A DNA stretch of 64,000 bases from Coriobacteriaceae bacterium AM113-163 (GTDB lineage: Bacteria; Actinomycetota; Coriobacteriia; Coriobacteriales; Coriobacteriaceae). Below the pieces are notes generated by a model, which saw only the letters and a list, made by a program, of their open reading frames with translations, was not told the origin of the DNA and did no database searches. The DNA lies in contig JAQDWB010000007.1 of NCBI GenBank assembly GCA_027673765.1, positions 1 through 64,000 on the forward strand, read 5' to 3'. Below are positions 19,897-28,659 of this stretch, one piece after another. Numbering within the stretch: the stretch's first letter is position 1; each line of letters starts with the position of its first letter. Position numbers and translations under genes: made by a program.

Positions 19897-20787
19897 TCAC
19901 GAAGCAAGATGACGCAATAGGTGCAGAAAAACCGTCTGGTGTCGATCAGTCCAGGAATTTTGCCGATAGCAAAAGTAGATAGGCAAGGTTACATCACGCG
20001 AACCTTCAATGGAGCACTCACTCACTTCTGACCCATCCGATGCGAGAGAGGACCCAGACAAACTCAATATCAATCCCCCGGCTTGAAGAAACTCAGTCTG
20101 AGCCCTGCTTCCGTATTCAACATCACGGAAGCGAAAATTGACGAGCTGGGATTCGGGACATTGATTGATTGCATTGAGACAGGGTGACAAATTAATGGGA
20201 ACAGCGAGCCTGCCGCCCAGTAACTCGCGAATGGTCATGGCGCCCACAGATTGATGACCCGCTGGGCATGAAAGAACCTTGAGCTCCTTTTCACCCAAAT
20301 ATTTTGAAGAAAGGACGCTGTCCCGTGGTTCCTCGAATGAGATAGCCGCATCCGAAATGCCAAGCACAAGTGATTCAAAGCATGTAGCCGTTGGCTGATG
20401 CCACACATCAAGGTGAATCTGAGGGTGCGAGCGTTCAAACGAGTCATACCAGCTTTCGGCAAAAAGGCGCCCCCGCCCATGAAGGCAGGGGGCGTAAAGA
20501 CGAAAGTGGCCATCGGGCGAAACGCCGTCGCCCCTCGATTGAGCGTACTTTTTGAGATCGTCGACTTGTGTCAGGATCACGCGTGCACGACGCGCAAATT
20601 CTCTGCCCGCCGGAGACAAAACAGCCTCCCCCGCCGATCGGTCGAGCAAAACAATCTGATACTCAGATTCCAACTTTTTGATTGCCGACGAAACGGCCTG
20701 CGGACTCACATGAACGGCGCGAGCTGCTTTGCGCACGCCGCCATAGTTCGCTACCGCTTGAAGGTATTCGAGTTGAGAAAGCTGCAT
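19897..20787 (-). CDS. LysR-family transcriptional regulator
   Basis: The N-terminal winged helix-turn-helix (LEYLQAVANYGGVRKAARAVHVSPQAVSSAIKKLE) is followed by a substrate-binding domain to residue 296. It lies between the HIT gene (41 bases upstream) and an MFS transporter downstream, all in one direction. The usual divergent LysR/target arrangement is absent, so autoregulation and control of the MFS gene are only inferred. It is less GC-rich than flanking housekeeping genes, which with the MFS gene hints at acquisition together. Confidence 0.85.
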   Translation of the reverse strand: MQLSQLEYLQAVANYGGVRKAARAVHVSPQAVSSAIKKLESEYQIVLLDRSAGEAVLSPAGREFARRARVILTQVDDLKKYAQSRGDGVSPDGHFRLYAPCLHGRGRLFAESWYDSFERSHPQIHLDVWHQPTATCFESLVLGISDAAISFEEPRDSVLSSKYLGEKELKVLSCPAGHQSVGAMTIRELLGGRLAVPINLSPCLNAINQCPESQLVNFRFRDVEYGSRAQTEFLQAGGLILSLSGSSLASDGSEVSECSIEGSRDVTLPIYFCYRQNSWTDRHQTVFLHLLRHLAS

Positions 20788-20828
20788 AGATTACTCCAAA
20801 GGCAGCCAAGTCGACGGGCTACGCGTCC

Positions 20829-21164
20829 TCAGATGAGGTTCTCGCCCAGGTTTTTGCCGCCGAGGACGTGCATGTGGAAGTGCATGACGGTCTGGCCGGC
20901 GTTGACGCCCTTGTTGGAGATGACGCGGAAACCGTCCTCCAGACCCTTGGCCTTGGCGACCTCCTGGATGGCGTGGGCCATGGCGCCCATGGTCTCGGCA
21001 GGCACGCTGTCGGCGATGTCGCTGTAGTGCTTCTTAGGGATCACGAGCGTGTGGACCGGCGCCTGCGGGTTGAGGTCGTCGAAGGCGATGACCTGGTCGT
21101 CCTCATAGACAACGGTCGAGGGGATCTCGTGGTTGGCAATTTTACAGAAGATGCAATCGCACAT
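20829..21164 (-). CDS. HIT-family nucleotide-binding protein
   Basis: A 111-residue histidine-triad hydrolase or adenylyltransferase of the Hint/PKCI type, acting on AMP conjugates. The triad HFHMHVLGG is near the C-terminus and CIFCKIANHEIPS, with paired cysteines, is at the N-terminus. GAAAGGA precedes the ATG. It lies 49 bases after xseB and is probably co-transcribed with the exonuclease VII genes. Confidence 0.93.
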   Translation of the reverse strand: MCDCIFCKIANHEIPSTVVYEDDQVIAFDDLNPQAPVHTLVIPKKHYSDIADSVPAETMGAMAHAIQEVAKAKGLEDGFRVISNKGVNAGQTVMHFHMHVLGGKNLGENLI

Positions 21165-21213
21165 AGCTGGTTCCTTTCTTACAGACCAAGGTAATTATAT
21201 TTGGTCGAGATGC

Positions 21214-21480
21214 TTAGAACGAAAGGTTATCATCGGTGTTGGCGGCCTCGCCGTCGGCGAGCACGTCGTTGCCGTCGACGTCCTTAAGGAGCACCGAGAC
21301 CTTCTGCTCGGCATCGGACAGGCGGGTGCGCAGGCTTTTGAGGAGCTCGACGCCGCGGGTGTAGCTCTCGAGCGACTCCTCGAGCTCCATATCGCCCGAC
21401 TCCAGGCTGCGGATGATGAGCTCCAGCTCCTGCGAGGCCTGCTTGTACGTAAGCTGCTCGACCGGGGTCTTCTCTGCCAT
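21214..21480 (-). CDS. xseB: Exodeoxyribonuclease VII small subunit
   Basis: The 88-residue acidic helical partner of XseA; several copies bind one large subunit to form the single-strand DNA exonuclease. It has the family pattern LTYKQASQELELIIRSLESG followed by LEESLESYTRGVELLK. It starts 42 bases after the xseA stop with GAAAGGA. Confidence 0.93.
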   Translation of the reverse strand: MAEKTPVEQLTYKQASQELELIIRSLESGDMELEESLESYTRGVELLKSLRTRLSDAEQKVSVLLKDVDGNDVLADGEAANTDDNLSF

Positions 21481-21522
21481 ATCTGTTTCCTTTCCTAAGG
21501 GTCTATCACTGCGAAACGCGGT

Positions 21523-22974
21523 CTACTCGACCGTATCGACCGTTGCTGCCACGTTGCCGTCTGCCATGCGCACGCGAATGGCGTCGCCAGGCTTAAAGGT
21601 CTTGGCACTCGTAGCCACACCATCATCGCTGTACGCGATGGAATAGCCGCGAGCAAGCACTTTGAGCGGCGACAGGGCATCGAGCGACGCTGCCGCACGG
21701 CTGAGGTCGGACGCTGGCTTGCTGAGCATCGTGCGCCCTTGATGCTCTAGGCGGGAACTCGCAAGCGTGAGCGCATGGCGCTTACCACCGAGCCCCGAGG
21801 TGCTTGTAATCAGACGCTCGGGCAAGCGCTCAAAGTTGGAGCGGAATGTCCCGACCGAGCGTACTATGGCGCCCGACAGGCGATCGGCAGTCAGCGCAAG
21901 CTCCGATTCGCGACGCTCGACCATAAATGTGGGGTCGTTGAGGCACGGGCGACACGCAGCGGCATCGAGCGCATCACCCAAGCGAGCCGTATAGGTATCC
22001 CAGGCACGGCGACCGCGCTGATCGAGCATCTCCAGGTCGACCTGGGCCGACCCAATCATCGATGCCATCGCGGCACCCAGACGCTGATGGCGCGCCTCGA
22101 GCACATCGGCCAACTCCGTCATAGCCGGCGCCACCGATTCTGCCGCCGCCGTGGGCGTGGAGGCGCGTCGGTCGCTCACCATGTCGCAAATCGAGGTATC
22201 GGGCTCATGGCCAATGCCGGTCACCACGGGCACAGGACAAGCCGCCACCGCGCGGGCAAGCTCCTCGTCATTAAAGGTCATGAGGTCCTCAAAGGAGCCG
22301 CCGCCGCGCACCAGCAAAATACAGTCGGGCGCCGGCGTAATGGAAGCGGCGCGGCGCAAGCCATCAATGAGCTCGGCCGGCGCACCCTCGCCTTGAACCT
22401 TGGCGCCCACGCAGACAAGCTCGACGAGCGGGTTGCGACGGCGCAGCGTACGCTTGACGTCGTCGATTACCGCACCGGAAAGCGAGGTGACGACCGCCAC
22501 GCGTGAGCAAAACACCGGGATGCGGCGTTTGCGGGACTCGTCCATCAGTCCCTCGCGGCGTAGCTTTTCGGCCAACTGCGCCACCTGTTGACGCAGCAGA
22601 CCCTCCCCCGCCAGCGAAAACGAGCGAGCGACAAAGCTCATGCGGCCCGTGGCCTTATAGAGATTGAAGCTGCCCTTAAAGCTCACCTGCATGCCGTCAC
22701 GCAGATCGAAGGTACGCTTGAGATAGGCGCCCTTCCAGATGATGCAGTCGACGGCGGCCGAGTCGTCTTTAATCTGGAAGTAGCAGTGGCCGCTTCGGGC
22801 ATTGGGACCACGGAAACCCGTGACCTCGCCCAGGACGGTCAGTTGCGGAATAGCATCGAGCGCACCGGCGGCGATCTCTACCGCCTGGCTCACGCTGAGC
22901 TCTTTACGCTCTTGCTCGTCCGAACCGTCGAACTCGGCGGAAACGGCATTGCCGGTTAGATTCCAGCCTGCCAC
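21523..22974 (-). CDS. xseA: Exodeoxyribonuclease VII large subunit
   Basis: Catalytic subunit of the bidirectional single-strand DNA exonuclease. An N-terminal OB-fold (SQAVEIAAGALDAIPQLTVLGEVTGF) is followed by the conserved catalytic domain (VRGGGSFEDLMTFNDEELARAV, TGIGHEPDTSICDMVSD) and a long helical C-terminus. A GTG start at 22974 is chosen because AAAGGAGG lies exactly upstream; the longer frame to 23001 begins before that site. First gene of an xseA-xseB-HIT operon. Confidence 0.93.
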   Translation of the reverse strand: MAGWNLTGNAVSAEFDGSDEQERKELSVSQAVEIAAGALDAIPQLTVLGEVTGFRGPNARSGHCYFQIKDDSAAVDCIIWKGAYLKRTFDLRDGMQVSFKGSFNLYKATGRMSFVARSFSLAGEGLLRQQVAQLAEKLRREGLMDESRKRRIPVFCSRVAVVTSLSGAVIDDVKRTLRRRNPLVELVCVGAKVQGEGAPAELIDGLRRAASITPAPDCILLVRGGGSFEDLMTFNDEELARAVAACPVPVVTGIGHEPDTSICDMVSDRRASTPTAAAESVAPAMTELADVLEARHQRLGAAMASMIGSAQVDLEMLDQRGRRAWDTYTARLGDALDAAACRPCLNDPTFMVERRESELALTADRLSGAIVRSVGTFRSNFERLPERLITSTSGLGGKRHALTLASSRLEHQGRTMLSKPASDLSRAAASLDALSPLKVLARGYSIAYSDDGVATSAKTFKPGDAIRVRMADGNVAATVDTVE

Positions 22975-23043
22975 GCAGCCTCCTTTCGTCATCGTGCACA
23001 AGGGCTCCGGCCCTGCGCAAATTCAAGTCCAACACATAGTACA

Positions 23044-23073
23044 GCGCCGCGGGGACACAAATCCCCGCGGCGC
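23044..23073. terminator. Perfect GC-rich hairpin after the Zn peptidase gene
   Basis: GCGCCGCGGGGA and its complement form a perfect 12-bp stem with loop CACAAA, 16 bases past the peptidase stop. There is no T-run on either side. Confidence 0.5.
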
Positions 23074-23089
23074 CCAGCGACCCAATTTG

Positions 23090-23794
23090 TTATCGGTTGG
23101 AGTTTCTGTTGTAGCGAGCCATAAGATAGAGCAGCTGAATAATCGAGGTGAGCGCCGCAGCCACATAGGTAAGCGCGGCGGCCGTCAGCACCTTCTTGGC
23201 ACCGTTGACCTGTTTGGAGCTCATGCCCGACTGCTCGATATACGCCACGGCGCGGCGGCTGGCGTCAATCTCGACCGGCAGCGTAACGAGCTGGAACAGC
23301 ACGCTTAACGAGAAGAAGATCAGCGCGAGGGTCGTGAGTCCCGCGATGTTCATAAACAGGCCCATGAGCAGCACGATGGTCCAGGTGTTCTGGGTAAAGT
23401 TGACGACCGGGACCAGGGCAGTGCGTACCTTCATCATGGCATAACCACTTTGACGCTGGGCGGCATGGCCCGCCTCGTGGCAGGCCACGGCAACGCTTGC
23501 GACCGATCCGCCCGAGCGGTTGGCTTCCGAGAGATACAGGTTGTTATCCTGCGGGTTGTAATGGTCAGTGAGTTCACCGGCGACACCCTTGATACCCACG
23601 GCATTGCAGCCGTTGGCGTCGAGCATGCGGCGAGCGACCCTGGCGCCCGTGTCGCCGTCCGAGCGAACCTTGGACCACGTCTTGTACGTCGAATTGATAT
23701 AGCTCTGCGCGGCAAGGCCAAGCACCGTGCAGACAAGAACAACCAGCAGGTACAGCGGGTCGATACCAAAGCCGTATCCATAGTAATAAGGCAT
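23090..23794 (-). CDS. YugP-type neutral zinc metallopeptidase
   Basis: Membrane-bound zinc peptidase of the DUF2268/YugP kind. An N-terminal hydrophobic span (PLYLLVVLVCTVLGLAA) is followed by the zinc motif HEAGHAAQ and further hydrophobic spans near residues 130-160 and at the C-terminus. The ATG at 23794 (MPYYYGYGFG) has CGGAGG upstream; the longer frame is not supported. The role in cells is poorly defined in the family. It lies between xseA and rnd on the same strand, but structured DNA separates it from rnd. Confidence 0.88.
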   Translation of the reverse strand: MPYYYGYGFGIDPLYLLVVLVCTVLGLAAQSYINSTYKTWSKVRSDGDTGARVARRMLDANGCNAVGIKGVAGELTDHYNPQDNNLYLSEANRSGGSVASVAVACHEAGHAAQRQSGYAMMKVRTALVPVVNFTQNTWTIVLLMGLFMNIAGLTTLALIFFSLSVLFQLVTLPVEIDASRRAVAYIEQSGMSSKQVNGAKKVLTAAALTYVAAALTSIIQLLYLMARYNRNSNR

Positions 23795-23880
23795 GCGAAT
23801 TCCTCCGAATCGAGTTACACGTTGGAGGCATTCTACCCACTCGCCCAGCAGGCAAGTCAGCATCGATGTTTAGGCATTGT

Positions 23881-23990
23881 CAGCGAAAACGGCCGAGAGC
23901 GAGCAAGGTGACGTGAAAGAGAAGCGACGCGTACTTTGGTACGCGAGCGACGATTGAACGTCAGATTGCCGCTCTCGGCCGTTTGCAGCG
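23881..23990. repeat. Long imperfect palindrome between peptidase and rnd
   Basis: A perfect 14-bp core (AAACGGCCGAGAGC at 23887-23900 with its complement at 23971-23984) extends imperfectly inward to GACGT/ACGTC, around an inner GCGTAC/GTACGC hairpin. It is nested like E1-E3 but lacks their spacer words, so it is a different class. It may terminate rnd transcription. Confidence 0.6.
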
Positions 23991-24032
23991 TCGAGCTGTT
24001 ACGCGGTTTGGTAAAACTGCGTAACTATATAC

Positions 24033-25166
24033 CTATAACAACTCAATCTTTCCGTCCTTCACGGTGAGCCCCATATTGCCCGAGAGCAAATCGTCCAGGC
24101 GCGAACCCACAAGCTCAAAACGCCAGCCTTCGCGCAGGGGGCTTTGCTCAGGATGCTCGATGTAATCGGCCAGGTCATCGCGCGAGGCAATGACCGAGGT
24201 CGCCACTCCCGAGCGTTCGGCAACCAAGCGGATGAGCGCGTACATGAGATCCGTCACGCTCTCCAGCTCCGGAGAGATCTGGCGATGCCCGCGCACCATG
24301 AGCGGCAGGCGATCGTGCGGGCAGCTCGCGCCGCGCTTGATGGCCATGAGCGCGCCGTCCACATCGCGCTCCCCCAGCTGATCGGTGCCGCGGATGCTGC
24401 GGAACTCCTCAACACGCACGGGGTTGCGCTTGACGAGCGCCAGCAGCGTATCGTCGGACATGACCCACTTGCGCGGGATGTTGCGCCGCTCAGCGCGGTC
24501 CTCACGCCAGGCGGCAAGCTCGCGCGCGATACCCAGCTGATGGCGGCTGCACGAGTTGATGCGCTTGACCTTGCGGAATGCCTCATGGCGGTCGGCGCGG
24601 TAGTGAGACTCGTCTGCCAGCGGGCGCAGCTCATCGAGCACCCAATCCACACGGCCCAGCTCGCGCAGGCGGCTCATCATCTCGGTATAGGCAACGATCA
24701 GATACTTGACGTCATCGATCGCGTACTCAATCTGCTTATCGGTCAGCGGGCGGCGCGACCAGTCGGTCAGCGACTCGGTCTTAGGCAACGAAACGCCGCA
24801 GAACGTCTGCACGAGCGCACCGTAGGAAATCTGCTGGCGCTCGCCCAAAAAGGCGGCGGCGACCTGCGTGTCAAAAATCGGACGCGGCAGCGCGCCCACG
24901 GTATGGAGCATAACCTCCATATCCTGCGAGCAGGCGTGGAAGACTTTGGTCACGCTCTCGTCGGCCATAAGCTCGGCCAGCGGCGACAGGTCGTCGATCA
25001 CCAGAGGGTCGACCGCGACGCTCTCGGCAGGGGTGGCAATCTGAACCAAACACAGGCGCGGATGGAACGTGCGCTCGCGCAAAAACTCGGTATCGACGGC
25101 AATCGCGTCAAACTCACGGGCGCGCTGGCAAAAGTCGAGTAGAGCCTGATGTGTGGAAATGTACAT
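24033..25166 (-). CDS. rnd: Ribonuclease D
   Basis: 3'-5' exoribonuclease that trims tRNA and other RNA 3' ends. The DEDD catalytic domain starts with AVDTEFLRERTFHP, followed by KVFHACSQDMEVM and the YAIDDVKYLI block containing the last Asp and Tyr. An HRDC domain follows in the C-terminal half (LGIARELAAWREDRAERRNIPRKWVMSDDTLLAL split around residue 215). The start at 25166 (MYISTHQALLDF) is chosen over the longer frame; its ribosome site is weak. Divergent from the lipid kinase gene. Confidence 0.9.
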   Translation of the reverse strand: MYISTHQALLDFCQRAREFDAIAVDTEFLRERTFHPRLCLVQIATPAESVAVDPLVIDDLSPLAELMADESVTKVFHACSQDMEVMLHTVGALPRPIFDTQVAAAFLGERQQISYGALVQTFCGVSLPKTESLTDWSRRPLTDKQIEYAIDDVKYLIVAYTEMMSRLRELGRVDWVLDELRPLADESHYRADRHEAFRKVKRINSCSRHQLGIARELAAWREDRAERRNIPRKWVMSDDTLLALVKRNPVRVEEFRSIRGTDQLGERDVDGALMAIKRGASCPHDRLPLMVRGHRQISPELESVTDLMYALIRLVAERSGVATSVIASRDDLADYIEHPEQSPLREGWRFELVGSRLDDLLSGNMGLTVKDGKIELL

Positions 25167-25264
25167 ATCAACCCATCGAATAAGGTTAGGCCCGAAAAAC
25201 ACGGGTAGGATATCGGCATTGCCTTACAACTATACTCGGTTAGTCACAGAACGGGAACGTAAGT

Positions 25265-26182
25265 ATGCGCTGCCTTATCATCCACAACCCGGCATCGGGC
25301 CCCAGCTCAGATGAAATCTACGCATTCACGCACGCCCTCGCGCAAGGCGGCGACGAGGTCGTGATGCGCTTCATCGGCGATGGCATGGAGCCCGAGGACG
25401 CCGTGGCAGACGTGCGCGAGTTTGATCGCGTGGTCGTTTCGGGCGGCGACGGCACCGTCTCCAACGTGCTCGATCAGATGCGCGGATGCGGTGTCCCCAC
25501 GCTCATCTTCCCCTCCGGTACGGCCTGCCTGTTCTTCAACAACATCGGCAATGCCCCCGAGGCAGCGGCGCTCGCCAAGGCCTGCCGTGCCGGTCGCACG
25601 GTCAAAGTCGACATGGGCGAGCTCTTTTGGCTCGACGAGGACGGCAACGAGAAGCGCCACGGCTTTATCATCATCGCCGGCTCGGGCTTCGACGCCGAGA
25701 TCATGATGAAGGCCGCTCCCACCAAAAACGACATCGGCGAGATCGCCTACTTCCTCTCTGCGCTCGCCACGCCCAACCCCACGGTGGCGCACTTTACGAT
25801 TGAGCATGACGGCATTGTCGAGGAGCTCGACGGCATCTGCTGCATGGCCGGCAACACCTCGGTCATCCAAAACGACATCAACCTGTTCCCCGACTGCCGC
25901 ATGAACGATGGCATGGTCGACATTGCGGTCATAGAACCCGTGCGCACCGTGCAGCTGCTGCCTACTGTGATCACCGCTGCGCTTGACCCCGCCGGCAAGG
26001 TACTCGGGCGCCCGCAGTTCAAGATCATCCAGACCAAGGAAGCCAAGATCACCTGCACCCCGTCGCTGGGCATGCAGTTCGATGGCGAGATTATCTCCAG
26101 CAATTCGGGCGTCTTTGGAGCCCGCGCGCTTCCGCAATGCCTCGACCTCATCGTCGACGAATTCTCACCGCTCGGAAAATAG
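25265..26182 (+). CDS. Diacylglycerol kinase-like lipid kinase
   Basis: YegS/DgkB-type kinase phosphorylating diacylglycerol or a related lipid at the membrane. It starts with the phosphate-binding NPASGPSSDE and has the hallmark SGGDGTVSNVL, then FPSGTACLFFNNIGN. The C-terminal beta-sandwich includes INLFPDCRMNDGMVDI. 305 residues is normal. TATACT at 25231-25236 may be its -10 box. A 30-codon membrane peptide gene starts 9 bases after the stop and is probably co-translated. Confidence 0.88.
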   Translation: MRCLIIHNPASGPSSDEIYAFTHALAQGGDEVVMRFIGDGMEPEDAVADVREFDRVVVSGGDGTVSNVLDQMRGCGVPTLIFPSGTACLFFNNIGNAPEAAALAKACRAGRTVKVDMGELFWLDEDGNEKRHGFIIIAGSGFDAEIMMKAAPTKNDIGEIAYFLSALATPNPTVAHFTIEHDGIVEELDGICCMAGNTSVIQNDINLFPDCRMNDGMVDIAVIEPVRTVQLLPTVITAALDPAGKVLGRPQFKIIQTKEAKITCTPSLGMQFDGEIISSNSGVFGARALPQCLDLIVDEFSPLGK

Positions 26183-26191
26183 GAGGACCCC

Positions 26192-26284
26192 ATGAACGAC
26201 AATCCCCTGATCGGCTTTATTGTCATCGTCTTGGCCATGCTCGTCGGTTACGCCATCAACGTGATTCACCGCCGAAAGAAGTAA
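26192..26284 (+). CDS. 30-residue single-span membrane peptide
   Basis: The ATG at 26192 has a strong AGGAGG 8 bases upstream, right after the lipid kinase stop. The peptide reads MNDNPLIGFIVIV then a continued hydrophobic stretch to NVIHRRKK: an acidic N-terminus, one membrane span of about 19 residues and a basic end, so N-out/C-in topology is expected. It resembles small regulatory subunits in outline only; no family is recognised. It could modulate the neighbouring lipid kinase. Confidence 0.7.
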   Translation: MNDNPLIGFIVIVLAMLVGYAINVIHRRKK

Positions 26285-26317
26285 ATCCACATTGGTATGA
26301 TATTCATCCAGTTATCG

Positions 26318-26366
26318 ACTCTCCCGCTGTTTATGCAAATCCTAAACAGCGGGAGAGTTTTCTTTT
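26318..26366 (+). terminator. Terminator of the lipid kinase operon
   Basis: ACTCTCCCGCTGTTTA pairs perfectly over 15 bp with TAAACAGCGGGAGAGT around a short loop, followed by TTTTCTTTTT. A very strong intrinsic terminator. Confidence 0.92.
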
Positions 26367-26592
26367 TGAGCGCCGTCTAGTGCTTTATTCAGCTACAGTA
26401 AATGCAGGGTGCCTTTATTTAACTAAAGCTATAAAATGAGTATTATTATCCGTTCATCGTATATTTCTTCACGCTCATCGAGTAAAAGCTGTTGTCGAAT
26501 GAATACTCTTTACGCTTCCTTTAGGCTAGTAGATGTATTTATTAGCTGAAACTCCGTACGGTTTCGCGGGGTTTCAACAGTTGGGAGGGATT
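26367..26592. other. AT-rich upstream region of the C69 peptidase gene
   Basis: No gene is visible. The sequence is clearly AT-rich compared with its surroundings and contains TATAAA at 26430-26435, a possible -10 box without a good -35. It probably carries the promoter for the peptidase gene. Confidence 0.4.
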
Positions 26593-28395
26593 ATGAGGTT
26601 TACTCATCCTGTCAACACGCTCAAGAAGCTCGGCTGCGGCCTTGCGTTTGGAGCAGCGGCCATCATGGCCATGCCGACTTCGGCGCTCGCCTGCACCCAG
26701 ATCTACATGGGCAGCAAGCTCACGGCCGACGGCAACACGTACTACGGCCGTTCCGAGGACTTCGGTCCGCGCTACATCAAGCACTTTGGCATTGAGCCCG
26801 CACACAAGGACGGCAACGAGTACACCTCGGTCGAGTCCGGTTTTGAGTACAAGTCCAAGGGCGCAACCTACCGCTACACCTTCGTTCGCGACAACCCCTC
26901 GCAGTGGGAAGATCGCTACGACGCATATTCCGAGGCAGGCATCAACGAGAAGGGCGTCTCCTGCTCTGCCACGTTGAGCACCTCCTATAACGAGAAGGCC
27001 GAAGAGGCCGACCCCATCACCGAGGAGACTGGCATTGGCGAATACAACTACGCCAGCGTCATTCTGGGCGAGAGTGCCACGGCCCGCGAGGGTGTCGAGC
27101 TCCTCGGCAGCCTGATTGACGAGCAGGGCGTCTGCTCCAACGACCAGATCATCATTGCCGACAACAACGAGACCTGGTTGTTTGCAGCGCTTTCCGGCCA
27201 TCAGTGGATCGCCATGAGGCTCACTGACGATATCGCCTCGCTCAACCCCAACATCGGCAACCTCACCTATGACGTCGACCTCGACGACACCGAGAACTGC
27301 CTCCACTCCGAGGGCATCGAGTCTATGCCTAAGGAGAAGGGCTTTGCCGAGTACACCGACGGCAAGTTCGACGTCGCCAAGACCTACGGCGAGGAGATTA
27401 GCGAGGCCGGCATGCACCAGTGGTCGCGCTATATCCAGGGCCGCGATTACTTCATGGCTCCGCTTGCTGAGGGCACCGACTACGAGATCGTCAAGGACGA
27501 GCGCGAAGACGCTCGCGCGACGACCGGCGCCCTGGTCCACGAAATGCAGCCGCTGTTCTTCCAGCCCGGCAAGTCCGACTGGAACACCTTTGAGATGATT
27601 CGTTCCTTCGCCGCTCGCGGCGAGAATGTCGCCGGCCTCAACGCCAACACCGACGGCGCCTATGCCATCGGCTCCAACCGCAACACCGAAATCCACACCT
27701 TCCAGATCCGTCACGGCATGGACCCCGAGATCGCGACCATCCAGTGGGAGATGCTCTCCAACGCCGAGTTCTCCGTCGCCATCCCCCTCTATTCCGCACT
27801 GCTCACCGAGGTCAGCCCCTACTTCAGCGATCAGGATGTCTCCTTCGATCACTGCGAAGAGGAAGACGTCGTGAACAACGAGGAGCCCAAGAACTCCATC
27901 AACTACGTCCTCATGGACATCAACACGCTCGCCTATGAGAACCGCGACCACTGCGCCACCGGCGTCCGCGCCTATCTCGACGCCCTGCAGAAGGAGCTCA
28001 TCGAGCAGAACCTGACCGTCGACGAGGCCATGCAGGCCGAAGAAGGCACCGAAGCCCGCACCGCCCTGGCCAACAAGGCCGGCAAGGCTGCAACCAAGAA
28101 CACCTATGTTAAGTGCAAGGCCATGCTCGAGGAGATGCGCGACTACCTCCAGGAGGGCGATTTCTCCGAGGAGTTCGTCCCGAGTGACTACGATGCTGAC
28201 AACGACTGCCTGGTCGAGTCCATCACCTACGCCGACGAGGCCCTTTCCGATGAGGACGTGGCCGAGCCCGAGGCCGAAGAGGAAGAGGTCACCGAGGAGA
28301 AGTCCGAGGGCAACAACATGGCCACCATGGCCGTTGGCGCCGTCGTCATCATCGGTGTCTGCGCCTACGTGATCTATCGTCGCAAGAAGGCCTAA
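26593..28395 (+). CDS. Membrane-anchored C69-family dipeptidase
   Basis: N-terminal-nucleophile cysteine peptidase of family C69 (PepD-like). A signal peptide (residues 1 to about 33, ending TSALA) is followed immediately by the catalytic Cys34 (ACTQIYMGSK), so signal cleavage would expose the nucleophile. Family words follow: NTYYGRSEDFGPR and NEKGVSCSATLS. The C-terminus has an acidic stretch (EPEAEEEEVTEE), one membrane span (TMAVGAVVIIGVCAYVI) and a basic RRKKA end, so the enzyme is expected to be anchored outside the cell. The ATG at 26593 has GGAGGG in place. About 600 residues, longer than cytoplasmic PepD enzymes. It probably releases amino acids from dipeptides at the cell surface. 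Confidence 0.87.
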   Translation: MRFTHPVNTLKKLGCGLAFGAAAIMAMPTSALACTQIYMGSKLTADGNTYYGRSEDFGPRYIKHFGIEPAHKDGNEYTSVESGFEYKSKGATYRYTFVRDNPSQWEDRYDAYSEAGINEKGVSCSATLSTSYNEKAEEADPITEETGIGEYNYASVILGESATAREGVELLGSLIDEQGVCSNDQIIIADNNETWLFAALSGHQWIAMRLTDDIASLNPNIGNLTYDVDLDDTENCLHSEGIESMPKEKGFAEYTDGKFDVAKTYGEEISEAGMHQWSRYIQGRDYFMAPLAEGTDYEIVKDEREDARATTGALVHEMQPLFFQPGKSDWNTFEMIRSFAARGENVAGLNANTDGAYAIGSNRNTEIHTFQIRHGMDPEIATIQWEMLSNAEFSVAIPLYSALLTEVSPYFSDQDVSFDHCEEEDVVNNEEPKNSINYVLMDINTLAYENRDHCATGVRAYLDALQKELIEQNLTVDEAMQAEEGTEARTALANKAGKAATKNTYVKCKAMLEEMRDYLQEGDFSEEFVPSDYDADNDCLVESITYADEALSDEDVAEPEAEEEEVTEEKSEGNNMATMAVGAVVIIGVCAYVIYRRKKA

Positions 28396-28526
28396 GGCCC
28401 TCATGTCTTAGCTGAGCGGACAAGGCAGCAATGGCAGCCTCGCCCGCTTAGCCCGCTCTTTTGACCGACGGGAAACCCGCCTGAAATCTTTTTAAAAAAG
28501 ATTTCCCCGCACACACTTCGCTGTGC

Positions 28527-28532
28527 TATAGT
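28527..28532 (+). promoter_or_regulatory. Possible promoter of the Trp transporter operon
   Basis: TATAGT as a -10 box lies 59 bases upstream of the leader peptide; the -35 region (TTTCCC) is weak. A perfect AT-rich palindrome lies just upstream at 28482-28504 and may be the end of the preceding transcript or an operator. Confidence 0.35.
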
Positions 28533-28590
28533 GCAGCGCAACAGCAATCAGGTGCTACCGCGCCACGGCATCACGAAAGGAGCCACCAAC

Positions 28591-28659
28591 ATGAAGAACA
28601 CGATGAAGTCTCTCAACAACTGGTGGTGGCGTGATGCGAATACGATCGGTCGACAGTGA
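28591..28659 (+). CDS. Tryptophan leader peptide
   Basis: A 22-codon frame with AAAGGAG upstream carries three Trp codons in a row (residues 11-13, NNWWWRD). It is followed by an intrinsic terminator and then a tryptophan ECF transporter operon. This is the classic arrangement of ribosome-mediated attenuation: stalling at the Trp codons when charged tRNA-Trp is scarce should favour read-through. It is too short to be found by ordinary gene callers. Confidence 0.9.
   Translation: MKNTMKSLNNWWWRDANTIGRQ

Noticed and set aside
24400..24420. GC-rich short hairpins inside coding genes
   Set aside because: Many occur by chance in high-GC coding sequence; only intergenic or leader structures with long perfect stems were kept.
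26542..28404. 620-codon open frame antisense to the C69 peptidase gene
   Set aside because: The sense strand has signal peptide, catalytic Cys and family motifs; the antisense frame is Val/Gly/Leu-rich and arises from codon bias in high-GC DNA.
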